Shown here piece by piece: positions 12,359 to 24,200 of a DNA stretch of 64,000 nucleotides. The notes beneath the pieces were generated by a model, which saw only the letters and a list, made by a program, of their open reading frames with translations, did not search any database and had not been told where the DNA came from. The position numbers and the translations under genes are program-made. This stretch comes from Shinisaurus crocodilurus. Lineage: Eukaryota > Chordata > Lepidosauria > Squamata > Shinisauridae. The DNA is taken from positions 205,634,715 to 205,698,714 of the forward strand of contig CM037877.1 in NCBI GenBank assembly GCA_021292165.1, given 5' to 3'. Every line of letters starts with the position of its first letter. The first letter of the stretch is position 1.

Positions 12359-13184
12359 TGTGGAGAGAAAGCCTGAGCACACTGCTGAACCCTGACAAGC
12401 TGACATATTGAACCCTGACATGTTTCCCCCCTTTCTGCTGTCACCCCTCTGTCTCCCCACCCAGGGCACAGGAGACACAATTCTGGGCAGACCAGTTATA
12501 CATAAGCCACATCTGCATACCTTCAATGGGGCTCATTTACACTTCCCTCAAGGAAGTGCATAACATTCCGGAGGTGGGGGGGCGCAGTCTCAAAGAGCTG
12601 CAAAGTACCCCAAAGTACCCAGGAGATGCCAGCACCTGAAAGGCGCCACTACCCCGCGAGGCGGGACCAGCCCACCTGATCATCAAGGGCGGGGAGGGGG
12701 CGAGGGAGGGTAGAAAAGATACGTACCAAAGGACAAAGGGTTGTTGGGAACACGGTACAGGCTTGTACGGGTCAGATCGCTAGCTCCGGCTAGGGCCAAG
12801 CAACTTCCAACCCTGGGCAGGGCGCCTGGTGATCGGCAAAGCAAACTGCTACGCTAGAATCCAGAGTCAGAGTCTCTGGTGTCTGGTAATATTCTGCATT
12901 GAGCAAAGGCTACCTAGAAAGCAAATTGAATACTTCCATTTCCCTATCTGTAGTGACTGCTATGTTTATACTGTGAAATTCCTGTAGTCTATTAGTTCCG
13001 CTCCATTAAACTCTTTTGAAACTGACTAGCTTGTGGCTTCCCTGTGTTTCTGAGGGGATTCCTTGTCAATATCACTCACGGCTAAAAGTATAGGTTTTGA
13101 CAGCCCCCTACTGGGCAGGACTTCAGCGCCGATTAACCCTTAAAGTGCTGAACCCGCACAACAGACCTGGTTCGGTCCGCCACA
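12359..13184 (+). mobile_element. Solo LTR (826 bp) with 5-bp target duplication
   Basis: Begins TGTGGAGAGAAAG and ends GTCCGCCACA. It is flanked by the direct repeat CTTGT at 12354-12358 and 13185-13189. An ATTAAA polyadenylation-like hexamer lies at 13006-13011. No internal retroviral region is adjacent, so it is best read as a solo LTR left by LTR-LTR recombination. Orientation follows the ATTAAA position and is an inference. Confidence 0.8.
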
Positions 13185-13418
13185 CTTGTAATTTACAAAT
13201 ACACAAGCAGAGCATTTTGGGAGCAACGACTCTTGAGGCTGGCACAACTGTTAATTCTGCAGCAGTTTCCTAAAGAGAGCAACAGTACCCCAAGGATGCC
13301 TCCGTTTTCTCCCACTGTAGCTAAAAGTGATTTGTGGCCAGGTTCAAATGTTCCTTCTAGCAATCTCCATTCCAAAGGCTACAGGTCTCCAAGAACATCC
13401 AGCCCTTTTGTAAGGTCC

Positions 13419-13545
13419 TTGATCAAGTTGGTAACTTGATCAAGTTACCATGTCAATCAAGACAGCCAAAGTTTGATTGATCACGTCAATTGATCACATC
13501 AATCAAGACGTCAATTGATCACGTCAATCAAGACAGCCAAAGTTT
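13419..13545. repeat. Palindromic TTGATCA / GTCAATCAAGACAGCC repeat cluster
   Basis: CTTGATCAAG occurs twice as a head-to-head palindrome (13419-13445). Then GTCAATCAAGAC, TCAATTGATCAC and GACAGCCAAAGTTTG units recur three times to 13545. Short local array of unknown origin. Confidence 0.7.
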
Positions 13546-13752
13546 GCCTCGGACACTTCATTCCCTCATATTCAAGCCTACTTTCAATTGCACTTGATGG
13601 TTTTGAAACACTGATCATTTAAAATATTATTCCAGAATCACGTAGATGAAAATGGGTTTCTTGCCTGCCTGTAAGGAAGCCAGCAGTGGTGTTAGTTGTT
13701 TCCTGAGGAGTGCTTCTTATGTTCCTTCTTAAAGGCTCAGACATACTGACCA

Positions 13753-14165
13753 GGTTCACATGATCACTGCAGCCCACTGTGGCTTATCTAAATGCTGGTG
13801 GGTTGCAGTGCGTGCTGGTGAGTGCCATGCAACATTTGAATATTCAAGCTGTGACCACAACTTGTTGTGTTGTCTGAACCCGGTGAGGATGGGTTGTTGG
13901 CATGGTTAACAAACCACCCAGAACTCATGGGCTGTTATTAGGGTTGTGGGTAGTTTGCTAACCACGCCAACAGCCCAACCCAAAATGACTGCTTGCACAT
14001 GCCACAGCCCACCATGGTTTTAATAAGCCGCGGTGGGCACAGGTGGCCATTTTAAATATTCAAGCGAACCTGGCTTGTTGTATTATCGAAAACTGGCAAG
14101 GGTGGCTTGTTGCTGGGTTGTTCAATAAGTCACAGTGGGCTGCTTGATTGTGCAAACTGTCCCAC
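13753..14165. repeat. Fold-back MITE, about 410 bp
   Basis: The arms GATCACTGCAGCCCACTGTG and CACAGTGGGCTGCTTGATTG are inverted copies. Inner arms around GGGTTGTTGGCATGGTTAAC and GTTTGCTAACCACGCCAACA also pair. Same style as 26162-26461. Confidence 0.65.
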
Positions 14166-14221
14166 ACTCAGCAGCTACACCAGCATCTGAAGATGTGTGA
14201 AGATGAAGTGTCAGAATAATA

Positions 14222-14287
14222 AGACTGGGGAATGCTGGGAGTTGTAGGACTTGTTTCTGTCTAAACATGCATAGGATTGCACCCTAA
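14222..14287. repeat. Right arm of a TAGGGTGCAATCC fold-back MITE
   Basis: AATGCTGGGAGTTGTAGGAC then GTCTAAACATGCATAGGATT and GCACCCTAA, the reverse of the 11731 arm. Confidence 0.65.
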
Positions 14288-14734
14288 GTTGTGTGTACAA
14301 CCTTCCCACCCCATCCACCCTCCAGTCTCAAATTCCTCTGAAGTGCTACCCCTCTGAAAGAAGCCACTTGGCTCAGGAATTCTTTCTTTCCCCCCTCCAT
14401 TTCCAATCATTCTTCTTTTCCTCCTCTTTCCTCTTCTCCTAGTTTTTCTTTCTCTTCTTCCTACCAGAGCAAGTCTTGAGGAATTCTCAAGGGAGGAGGG
14501 GTGCGGTGGTGGGAAAGAGAAGTTCTGAACTGTATTTGACTTTATACAAAGATGAGAGGATTGGTTTTTCTTCTCTTCAACTCTATGAGAAAAGTGGGTT
14601 CACATGGTTGCAGAGGAAGGCATCTGAATCTGTTTTGTTTGTTAGTTGCCATTATTCAGTAATGGAATGACAAGCTTTAATAAAAATAGGATTTTATTTT
14701 TTATGGGGAGGGAGAGGGATAAATACTGCTCATT

Positions 14735-14900
14735 TATAAAATCCTATGCATGTCTACTCAGAAATTACGTTCAATGGGGCTTACTCCCAGGAAAGTATAA
14801 ACAGCATTGCAGCCCAGGTTAGTACTTTTGCGGGGAGGGTTGCAGCCTGATCCTCTGCATGTTTACTCAGAAATAAGTCCTGAGTTGTGAGTGTTGAACC
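14735..14900. repeat. Two copies of the CTATGCATGTCTACTCAG / GGGGCTTACTCCCAGG MITE
   Basis: ATCCTATGCATGTCTACTCA, CAATGGGGCTTACTCCCAGG and GCATTGCAGCC form one near-palindromic copy (14740-14816). A second partial copy (CCTGATCCTCTGCATG) follows. Confidence 0.6.
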
Positions 14901-15099
14901 GCACGTGCAAATTTGTGTCATGGCCTGGGCTTGCGCCTCAGATTTTTAAGTACCTATCAACGCTACTGCTGGCTTAAATCAAGGAGAGGTTTTTGAGCCC
15001 TGTCTGCCTGCGGCTGCCAACTAACACAATTTCCCGACGAGACGTTAGGAAACAGAAGCCGCTGCTTTCGCTAGCGGAATGAAAAGCCTCCGGGTGTGA

Positions 15100-15216
15100 C
15101 CGTCTTCCCTTCGCCAATGGGCTCTTCCGTCCTAAACCACGCCCCTACCATAAATATTTCTGGAGGGAGGGAATGCTGAATATATTTGAGAGTTTCTGCG
15201 TCTGGCTGCAAGGGGA
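15100..15216 (+). promoter_or_regulatory. Promoter and 5' UTR of the makorin-like gene
   Basis: GC-rich region upstream of the start codon with a CGCCAATGGG CCAAT motif (15112-15121), a GC/CACC-type box (CCACGCCCC) and a TATA-like CATAAATATT at about 15149. An in-frame TGA at 15187-15189 supports the ATG at 15217 as the start. Confidence 0.6.
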
Positions 15217-15293
15217 ATGGAGCCCTGGTGGTCTGTAGCAGGAGGCGCCCGCCAGGCCAGCAAGGGGCCTGGATCCAGTAGGATCCCGTGCAG
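15217..15293 (+). CDS. Makorin-like exon 1
   Basis: Encodes MEPWWSVAGGAR to SSRIPC and ends in phase 2 at the donor TGCAG|GTATGG. The spliced product reads PCRNFARGACRWGQNC, so the first Cys of finger 1 comes from this exon. That fit is the main reason for choosing it. Confidence 0.85.
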
Positions 15294-18200
15294 GTATGGA
15301 GGTTCGCTGCGGGGCAGAGGAGTTAACCTAACTCCCCGCCCACCGTATTCCCCCCCCCCGGTCGCCGCCCCACTTCCCAACGGCCGCGCTCGTACCGCTT
15401 CGAAGGGTTGCATCAGACCCACGTGCGCTCTGATGGGGGTACAACTCGAAAACGGAAATTCCCCGCCTGGTCGGTCGGTGGCTGGGCTGGGCTGGTGTGG
15501 CAGTCCGGAGGAACTGGCTGGGGCAGAGAGTGGGAAGTCTCTGAAAATGTTCTAGCGGCTGGTGTTGTTTTGCCCGGCAGCTGAACGATTCCTTCCCAGT
15601 CGCGGGCAAACTTTTGTGGCCTCGCCTTCTGCTTACCTCAGCCTTCTCCAAGCTGGTGCTTTCCAGATGTGTTGAACTACAACTCCCAGCATTCCCCAGG
15701 CAGCATGCACTGCTGGGGGATGCTGGGAGTTGCAGTCCAACGCATCTAGAAGGCACCAGCTTGGAGAAGCGCTGGGCTTACATGATACTATCCCGCGAAG
15801 AGCTGGTGTTGAGGTGGGCGCACGCAGTGCCGAGCGCCGCTTTTCTAAAAGTCCTGGAGACCCAGGCGGGCAGGCTGGAGGTAACGCCATCCAGATGGGT
15901 TTTGCCCCTGAAATCTGTGGCACTCGCATACAGGGGGAGGTTGTGAGAGGGTAGCTCGTCGCTGCCTTCTCACGTTTCCTGGTTTGCAAGCGATTTCAGG
16001 GCGTGGCGTTGGCTGTACTGTACCCTGGTCAAAACAAAGCCGTGTACACAAAGGGTACGCCTCTGCTTGTAAAATAAAAACTTCGCAGCGGGCCTCTTCC
16101 GCTTCCTCCTCCCGGTTCGTCTTCTGTGTGATAGGGTGGGGGAAACCCACAGTTAATCTCGTATTCATCTGGTTTCATTTAAACTTGAAGAATGATGCGT
16201 TTTTTAAGGGGGGGGGGGGAGACAAAGGCAGCTATGTTGACCATAAGACAAATTCCCAAAGTTATTTAGTATAATACCTTATTAGGCCAACTCAAAAGAT
16301 CACAAAAAGTGCACAGCTAAACGTCTTGGGGGAGGGTCCTGACCTGACCAGTATTGTTCAAGTAACTTTCCAGTGCTGGTGTCCTTTTGCCATGGGAATG
16401 TGAGAACTACTAAGTATTTATAATAAATTTATTATTATAAATAATAAATGTATTACACATGTTTAGACCAAAAAAGGTCCTACAACTTTTTGTAGGACTT
16501 CTTTCTGTCTAAAAATGCATAGGATGGTGCCATATACCACCCTTCAGTATCAAATCACAGGGCAGTGTACAAAATTCATTAAAACAACAATTGAAATAAA
16601 ATACAAAGGTAAAAACAACAGAGACAAAGATCTACTAAACTAGATATTAAAGTCAGCAAATGCCTGGATCAACAGACTTGGGGTGCAATCCTATGCATTT
16701 AGACAGAAAAAAAGTCCTACAAATCCCAGCATTCGCTCAGCCAACGTGGGAGTTGTAGGAATGCTGGGATTTATAGGACTTTTTTCCTGTTAACTTGCAT
16801 AGCATTGTGCCCTTAACCAACTCTTACAAATGGCTTTTATTGTACAAATGTCCTCCTTCCCAGATGGAATTTTACAGAGGATCCAGAGGATGTGATGTCA
16901 TTCTCTTCCACTTGTATCCTTTTTGTGTTTTCCCACTGCTGCTTCTGTCCTTTTTTTCTTACTGAGAAAAATCAGTCAAGGAGGGAAAGACTAAAGAACT
17001 ACACAGTGTCTTTTGATTAGTAGTGCTAGGAGCCCTCCATTTGGAAGCACCCAAAGTGTGGACTAGCACTCAAACAGCTGAACTTCACAGAGCAGGTTCT
17101 GAAACTTGCTGGCTTTACCAACCCTGAGCTGGTTGTGTGCCAGAACAGTGTTCCTGGGTTGGATCAATATAATACTAGCTGACTGGCAAGCCTAGCTTCT
17201 AAGAATAAATAACTTTTAAAAGTTGAGAGAAATATATGCATTCCTGTGGTGCTGCACCTGCTTAATGAAGTGAGACAAAAGAGCAATACAGTATTCATTT
17301 CAAATCAATTCATTTCAATTTTCACTTACCGTACATATTCTCTTTTAGATTCACCAGAGATCAAAGCCATTGAAAGTATAGCACACAATATATTTAAAAA
17401 ACACTATATCTCTGTATCTGGATATAAGATTATGATTAGCAGGCCTTACACATCCCTGGCATATACTGAAACTGGGAGCCATTTCCCCAATAAATCTATT
17501 TTGAAATTGGGGTCCAAAGCACCCCTAATTTATATAGATACTTTGTCCCATGCTTTTCAAACCATCTGTATTGTTCTACAGAATAAAGTTTTCTTTACAA
17601 GTTACAACCCAGATTCACCTATCTGAGGTGAATTTCAACAGGGAGTGTTTAATTATCTGTATAGTCCCATATACTACTGTATAGTGGTTTCCATACTTTG
17701 TGAAAACTCCCTCTAATAGATGATACTTTGGTAATTTCCATGATGAAGCCAGTTGAAATTTGGCTGCTGTTAACAGAAAGCCTCTTAATTCACATTGTGT
17801 ACTAGGAATATTCTCTTTCTGTAAGGAGCCAAATTTAATGGTCAGTGGGTTCATGGGAATCATATACATTTCATTTTCAGGTGCCTTAATGATCACTATT
17901 TCAGTTAATACTGTATGTTCTACTGCTGCTCATGCTTTTCCCACTTTAAATTTCACCATGTACCCCAACTGGTGTGGACCAAAGCACCACCCCTCTTGCC
18001 TACCCAGGAAGAGAAGCCCTGCAACTAGACTTGAATGTAATGTGATGTTGTTGGTGAAGGTGTGTAAAACTGTCTGTGCTCCTTGCCCACCCCCACTGCA
18101 TTTCCTTCATCTCTTTTCTCCCTCTTCCCCACCCATCCCTCCCCTCCTCTGATCTCCAGTGAAAGTGACACGGTCAGGGGAAAACCTTGTCAATTTCACA

Positions 18201-21200
18201 CAATAAGGTATAAGAAGGTAAGCGGAGCCCTGCAGGATCAATCCAAAGGCCTAGGTATCTAGTCCAGCATTCTGTTCCCACAGTGGCCAACTAGATGCGT
18301 ATGGGAAGCCCACAAGCAGGACATGAGAGCAATAGCATCCTCCCACTTGTGTTCCTCTGCAACTGGCATACAGGGCCATGCTGCCTCTGATAGTGGAGGT
18401 AATATATAGCCATCATGACTAGTAGTCATTGATAGCTTTATCCCCCATGAATTTGTCTCCATGACTTCACAAATTACTTGTCAGCCTTTTTTCAAGTATT
18501 AGGTTGAAGCTGATGATGTTTTTCCCAGCCGTGTCAGCTTCACTGGGGACCAGAGAAGGGGCAGGGACCAATGAAGTTAATGGCCATGCCATAGATGGTC
18601 ATGGAAAAGGAGAAGGAATTTGGCAAGAGCTCTGCCATAACTGTTAATCAAATGCAGGTGAGGCAATGACTACCTTGAACTGGTGCTTGGACTTGGAAAT
18701 GAGCTGGCCGAGGGCCAATAAACTGAGGCTCAATCCAGACAAGATGGAGGTTCTGTTAGTAGGTGGCTCATCTGTCCAATTAAGTGGCATTCAGCCTACT
18801 CTAAATGGGGTTGCACTCCCCCAGAAGGACTGAGTTCATAGTCTGGGGTTGCTCATAGATCCAGCTCTCTCATTTGAGGCTCAAGTGGCACGAAGTGCCT
18901 TTTATCAGTTTTGGCTACAGCTATGGCCCTACTAGGACAGAGATAACCTGGCTATAGTTATCCATGTACTGGTAACCTGCCTGGATTATTGCAATGCATT
19001 ATACGTGGGGCTACCTCTGAAATTGGTCTGGAAACATCTGTTAGTGCAGAATAGAGCAGTGAGGCTGCTTACTGGGAATGGCCATTTTGAACATATTATT
19101 CCAGTGCTGCGTCAACTGCACTAGTTGCTAGTCAGTTTCCAGGCCTGATTCAAAGTGTTGGTGCTGACCTTTAAAGCCCCAAATTGCTTAGGACCAGTCT
19201 ACCTTCTCCCATGGGTTCTGGCCTGATTGTTAAGAACGTCTTCTTCAGAGGCTTTTCTCTGGGTACCGCCGCCCACAATGGTGCGATGGGTGGCTACCAA
19301 GAAAGAGCCTTCTCTGTAGTGGGCTGCCGTCAGTGGAATGCCCTTCCCAGGGAGATCCACCTGGCGTCTAAATGTATACAGTGAAGTTGCCAGATTTTAA
19401 GACCTTTCTCTTTAAGCAGGCATTTAATCTTTGATATATTGCCTGATTATTAGCTTTACTACTGGCTCAATGTTTTAAAATATTTTAAAATATTGTTAAT
19501 GTTTAATATCATATTTTGATATTTTTAGTGTTGTTTCTTTGTTGTTTTCCCCAGATGTGTACAACTCTGTAGAAAAATAGTAGGTGGTGGATTATAAATG
19601 CATTTTAGATAGACTGCATCTGGTCACAGGTGACAGAAAACATGCTGGGTGATTGAAATACAGTTGTAAATCCACCTTCCTACAAGGCCACCAATCAGTT
19701 AAAACACAACAGAACTGTATTTCTCTGCTGCATGCACACCAATACTGGGATTGATGCTCAAAAGTGCTTGAGTGGTACACATGAAATCTGTGCTTTGACT
19801 GTTGGGACTTACCATTTTGCTACTTGCTGCTTTTGCAAGCTTTTCTCCCAATGCAGCAGAGCCATGCAGTGCAGTGGTGCCTTTTCTCCTTCTGAAATTC
19901 CTCCAGGATGTTCAGCCCTTTAGCTCCCTAGTTCTCGTGAGCTCCTGCTCCATCCTTTGGGGCATTATAAGGTGTCTTTGGATGAGGAATGTTGCTGATC
20001 CTCTTCATGCTTAAACTTGCTTTAGATATGTTGTGTATGTCCCTGTATACCTTCTGTGCCTCCCTCATCCCATATTCCCTTCATTATACTGAGTGGAACA
20101 TTGCCTTCTGCATACTATGGGGAATAGGTCCCTTCTAGCAGGTCTTTCACTTGCCCACCTAAAAACACTGAGGGCACAGTCCAATGGGGATGCCCGTAAG
20201 CCTCCAAACTCAGGATTATGGGCATCCTATGCAGGGAAGAGCACAGAGGACAATTTTCACCACCCTGCTCCTCTCGCCCTGCAAATCAGCTAGATGGCTG
20301 ATTTCAGCCATCTAGCTGTGGTGCTTTGGACAGGGAGGGAAGGAGACTGGAGTGCTGCCAGGATATGTCATATCCTGGCGGACCCAGTCTCATCCCCTTC
20401 TCCGACTTCAGAGAAGCAGCAGGTGCAGTTCTTTCCGTGCTGGCTGTGAGTAGGGGGGAGAGTGCTCCAAGCGTGGATCCCCAGCTCTGAGGTTGGAGCT
20501 CTTTTCTGACCTCAGAGCTGGGAATTCGAAGCCTCCTGTGGCCCTCTAGACACTGTCTAGGGGCCATAGGATTGCTCTCTGAAGCTGCTTCTCAGAATAA
20601 CTCGAAGCTAATTGTGGAATGCTGTCAGTATCCTTAGTTTACTGTGAAGCTGACTCTAGATGTATCCAGCACACAAGTGCTAACATAGGAAGCTGCCTTA
20701 TACTGAGTCAGACCATTGTTCCGTCTAGCTCAGTGTTGTCAACACATGTCTGGCAGTGACTTTCCATGGTTTCAGGCAGGTGTTTCCCCAACCCTACCTG
20801 GAGATGCCAGGGACTGAACCTTCTGCATTCAAAGCATGTGCTCCGTCAGTGAGCTAGAGCATCCTCATGGTGACGTCTGGCTATTACACAGACCTGCCTT
20901 TCCAGGTTATGTCACTTTAAAAATACAACCTCCCTAACCAACATATTGAGTCATTATTCCTCCAAGAAGACTGAGGAACATACTTCCTGCTGCTTTCAGA
21001 TACAGAGAGAGCCACTTTGCTCTGGTTATCTTTCATAGACTTGACATAGCAATCTCCTTTCAATTAACACCTTCCTGGCCTCATCTCCTAGCTCCCCAAA
21101 GTAAGAAAAGTGCCTTTCTGCCTACATGCAAAGGGCACTGATATTGGTGGCTATTCCTATTGGAGAGAGCACAAGCCCCTCCTCTGAGACCTCAAGGTTA

Positions 21201-24200
21201 AAAATAGCACATTCCTTCTATTATTATTATTATTATTATTTTGTCTCCCATCTGGCATCGAAGGATGTTTCAGGCTGACCAATAAGATGCTATCTACCTA
21301 TGTTAGACTGTTTGGTACAGGTTTAGCCAGTAAACCGTTGTTTTATTGTGCGTACTTGATGCTTTCCTCCTATTTTGTCTTTTATAGTCTTCTTTAATAA
21401 ACAGCATTAATATGGAAACCTCGCCTGGATTGGATTCTTATACGACCCCTCTCCCACAATGCTACCTAGACCGCTTGACTTACACTCCAGGCTTTTAAGT
21501 TAATGGGAAGTAGAGAAGGGAGGATGGGCTGTGCGCAGGACCTGCCCTCTCATTAGGCGCAGTGAGGTAGCTGCCTTGGGCGGCAGTTTCTGGGATGGGT
21601 GGCAAGGCGTTGGAGGACAGAACTGCATGCGTACCGCACAGCCTGCCCTGCGCCCACTAAGCTATCCTGCTGCCCTCAGGAGCTGAGTAGAGGCAGCCAG
21701 CATTGAAGTAAGAGCCAACTGCCAGTCTGGTCAGTTTCTGTACATGGAATGGGGTGGGGGCACCATCTTGTCCACCTCAGACAGCAAAATATCTTAGGCC
21801 AAACCTGGCTGAACATTGACTGGCAGGAGACTAGGAGGAGACTAGGAGCTTCATTGGTAGTCTCCCCGACTCCAGACTAAATACGCCTTACTTTGCGGGA
21901 AATGCACTTGCTCCTTACTTAGGCAATGTAAGAGTATGTGGTGGCAGTTGTAATAAGGCGGGGGACATGTTGGTGGCCTATCCTACCTGGTTGGTTCTGG
22001 AAAAGTGGTTGCTCTCTGTTGCATTGGCATTACTTAACTGCCAGTTCTCATGTAACCCATTTTTTTCATCCCTGTGGAAAACAGTTTTCAAACCTAGCCT
22101 TGGATGGACATGTGTTTGCACCTCCTATTCGTCATACTAATCTTACTATTTTCCATCTAGGTACCACTATTTGGGGTGGAATTCTGATTCCTGCTACAAA
22201 TTCTGCTTTTGCTTTACTTTCAGGAACTTTGCTCGTGGAGCCTGTAGATGGGGTCAGAACTGCCGATTCTCCCATGATAGGAAGTCGACCCAGATCTGCA
22301 GGTATTTCCAGAATGGGTTCTGTGGATATGGAGACCGCTGCAGGTAAAGGCTCTTTTAACACCCCCCAAATATCTGCTAGACACATGTTTTTTTCAAGAT
22401 GCATTAGTTAGTACTAGCTGTTCCATTCTCAAAGTTATTCCTTTAAGGAAAGGTGGGATTTTGGGGAGTCCAATAAACTGTGGGCCCCACAAAAATGCCA
22501 CGTGGGGAGGATATGTAGGTAACTCACAGGTTGTATTACCCATATCTGGAGATCTGTATTTGCAAAGTTTATAACAATAGTACAGTTTCCCGCCTCATTA
22601 TCTCTAGTATGGCTGGTTGTAGCATAAAGCTTTTGGCAAAGACCGAACTAACTCCTTGAGGATAGCTCTGTTGGTGGCATTGGGCAAAGTAATTAGATGA
22701 AACCCCAACGTTCAGAAACAATGTAACTCAATCAGATACCAGTAAAAATGGGACATATCCATCCCCTTCATGCCCTGCTTGCAAGTGGAACTTTTGGTTT
22801 GATCCAGTAAAGCAATTTTGTTTAATGTTCTGGGATAGGCAAATGATAGCTTGTGCATGTACTAAACACACACGGTTCATTGGCCAAGTGGAAGATGCTG
22901 TGTACTATGTGCTGTAGTGCCCGATGTATAATGGGCAGAGAGAGTAAACGTAGGTGGGGTTGTTGGGAATAGGGTGCTGGTGCTTCTCTGGAGAATCCTC
23001 AAATTTCTGGAGCCGTTTTCCATGGAGGTGCAGGGCGAAAGAGGAATTGTGGAGATTCCCTCCCTGCCACTTCCTCCAGTGAAAGTGGAACTCCAGTAAG
23101 CACTACGCTGTATCCAACCCATCAAGCTGGTGCCAGCTCCAGGTTTTTGAGGGCCCTTGGGCAAGGCATCCTCAATAGGCCCCCTCCCTCTGTGAGTCTA
23201 GCTTCTCACCGCCATTGTTTATCACAGACTGCTCTTGCTCCTTACTCTGTTTTTCATCATTGTTACCACTTGCTTGCTTGGTGGCAGAGAGCCTGTGAGC
23301 AAGTAGGCAGTGGCATCTCCTCCTCCTCCTCCTCCTCCTCCTCCTCCTCCTCCTCACTGCCACCATTGTCTGGGCCAGAGCAAGAGGCAGATAAACAGGC
23401 AGGTTGCAATGGTGAAGAGCAGAAGCCACTCCAGGGGGCTTGGAAGTGGGGCCCTGCTGAGGTGTGGGCCTTCGGCAGGTGCCCGCCATAGATATATCCT
23501 TGACACCAGCCCTGCACAGCATTCTAGAGATCCGGTCTTGCTGGTTGTGGGTGTGCTGCTGCTACCTCTAGAGTGGGTGGGCCTCTCGTGGCCCTTCCTT
23601 TCCTTGTCTGCCACTTTGGGCAAGGGGAGGGGGGTAATGGAGTTAGACTTTTTTCAGGGAAGGATACACCAGCTTGCAATTCTCTGAATGAGACACTTCT
23701 CAATTTTCAATCTCTCAGCTACCAGCATATCTCGGAAGCCCCAGCCTTGAGCAGGTGTGGTTCAGAGTCTGCCTACCATGGGTTGCAGGGAGGCGCCTTG
23801 TCGCTGAACCGCCGGGGCTCAGAGCCAGCCGTCTTGCCAGGGGCTTCAATGAGGAGCCGGAGAGGGGCCCGGCGTGACTCTGCACCAGCCGTCTCGAGCA
23901 TGGCGCAGCTACAGACAGACTTTGGGAACTTGAACATGTCGTTTGAGGAGGAGGAGGAAGATGAGGAGAAAGCCATCACCACGCCTTGGCATCCGCCGGA
24001 TTGGGCCCTCAGTAAAGAATTTGTCCCCAGAGAGGCCACTTCAGGTAAGCTCCTGGCAGGGCTAATGCAGTGAGATCAACTGGGCTCCTGCTGCAACCTT
24101 GGTTATAGCTCCCGGAGACAAGATGTGTTGGGAGAATGCGGCGGAATTCACAGAATGTGTGGGGACCCAAATGCCAGCCACACCTCAGCCTGACTAGGAG

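Noticed and set aside
13419..13545. CRISPR-like array
   Set aside because: Units are short, palindromic and irregular with no unique spacers, and this is vertebrate DNA.
15217..15555. Longer 112-codon frame through the makorin exon 1 donor
   Set aside because: Splicing at 15293 restores a perfect C3H finger; reading through gives Pro/Arg-rich sequence with no match.
17246..17626. 126-codon + strand frame
   Set aside because: It is antisense to L1 ORF2 remnants and has no homology itself.
23147..23690. Overlapping open frames with poly-Ser, poly-Arg, poly-Glu and poly-Pro
   Set aside because: All are translations of one (TCC)n microsatellite and its flanks in a makorin intron.
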